35,000 nucleotides of DNA from Chromera velia (Eukaryota > Sar > Chromeraceae): contig JAHBMJ010000448.1 in NCBI GenBank assembly GCA_018398765.1, positions 1-35,000 on the forward strand, in the 5' to 3' direction. The translations under genes were made by a program, and so were the position numbers. Shown here in pieces: positions 34,765 through 35,000 of the stretch (its first letter is position 1; every line of letters begins with the position of its first letter). Under the pieces are notes generated by a model. That model was not told where the DNA came from and made no database searches. It saw only the letters and a program-made list of their open reading frames with translations.

Positions 34765-35000
34765 TTGACCGGATCACACCGACTCACCAAGTTGGATGTG
34801 AGCTCTCTGAGCTTCCTTCCAATGTTCAGGCCGTCACCCCCGTTGTAGTATTTCATCACCATCATGTCCTCGATGCGGTCTCCCCTGACGATGTTGGCCC
34901 ACCCATAGACTTCCGCCAGGTGGCGTTGCGGTTTATTCTCGTCACGTGCGGCCTCGTAAAGGGTCTTGTAGGTGATGAACTCTGTCTCTGTGACTCCCCT
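31202..35000 (-). CDS. Protein kinase with novel C-terminal tail (5' partial)
   Basis: Exons 35000-34788 (cut by the window edge), 34472-34411, 34082-33759, 33575-33455, 32988-32833, 32443-32226 and 31886-31202 (TAA) join in phase to 592 residues. Visible kinase parts: hinge-like MMVMKYYNGGDGL, catalytic loop HNDMKPDN (Asp about residue 120 of the visible part), metal-binding DLG (about 139-141) and a helix-F-like GDVWAVGATM. The N-lobe glycine loop and lysine lie outside the window. The usual APE motif is not evident; the region reads VTEEYANYEFYHAF. About 380 residues follow the kinase region without a recognised domain: helical, then acidic and Asn/Gln-containing, ending DDWSQDF. A Ser/Thr-type active kinase is likely from the intact HxDxKxxN and DLG; the subfamily and substrate are unknown. 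An extra small exon between 33455 and 32988 cannot be excluded. Confidence 0.82.
32455..32480. repeat. (CAGG)n microsatellite
   Basis: CAGG units immediately upstream (on the minus strand) of the acceptor at 32444. On the coding strand they read CCTG and form the pyrimidine-richer stretch before the exon. Confidence 0.9.
32657..32758. repeat. (TTTG)n(TTTC)n microsatellite in an intron
   Basis: TTTG units pass into TTTC units with CTCT interruptions, in the intron between the kinase-gene exons at 32988-32833 and 32443-32226. Confidence 0.97.
33355..33455. repeat. (ACAG)n microsatellite overlapping a splice donor
   Basis: ACAG/AAAGAC units continue up to the edge of the exon at 33575-33455. 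On the coding strand the donor GAG|GTCTGT is the first unit of a GTCT array. Confidence 0.9.
34735..34761. repeat. (GA)n microsatellite in an intron
   Basis: GA run just inside the kinase-gene intron that starts at the donor at 34787. It reads CT on the coding strand. Confidence 0.93.

Overview
The window is nuclear DNA of an intron-rich eukaryote. Genes are split into many short exons, microsatellites are dense inside introns, and nearly every intron ends in a TGCAG- or CAG-type acceptor. Two genes encode cilium or flagellum proteins, so the organism makes motile flagella. The repeated ATGCAG/TGCATGCA words, the intron density and the mixed GC-rich/AT-rich texture suggest an alveolate, perhaps a chromerid alga such as Chromera. 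That assignment is inference and was not tested by search. No bacterial, phage or CRISPR features are present.

Layout. 1-237 is an (AC)n array. 320-5433 (-) is a ten-exon gene for an unrecognised protein of about 867 residues. 5434-7231 is a divergent intergenic region. 7232-10369 (+) is a weakly supported gene built from very small phase-0 exons. 10370-11546 is AT-rich and gene-poor. 11547-12936 (+) is an unrecognised gene with two in-frame TAG codons, either a decayed gene or one rescued by a short intron. 12937-16635 is AT-rich with small repeats and no convincing gene. 16636-19856 (-) is a complete seven-exon gene for the inner-arm dynein light chain DNALI1/p28. 19857-21357 is a repeat-rich divergent region. 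21358-28926 (+) is a five-exon gene for about 2086 residues: a long low-complexity protein ending in a nephrocystin-4-like terminal domain. 28927-31201 is a convergent intergenic region. 31202-35000 (-) is a protein-kinase gene whose 5' end lies beyond the right edge.

How the genes relate. DNALI1 (axoneme) and the nephrocystin-4-like protein (that family acts at the ciliary transition zone) stand head to head across 1.5 kb, so shared control is plausible. The other genes have no visible functional link.

Exon models were built by hand from reading frame, GT/AG sites and phase continuity. In the four best genes every junction is phase-consistent. Across their 25 donor sites, 15 have C at intron position +3 (typically GTCAGT), an unusual donor signature.
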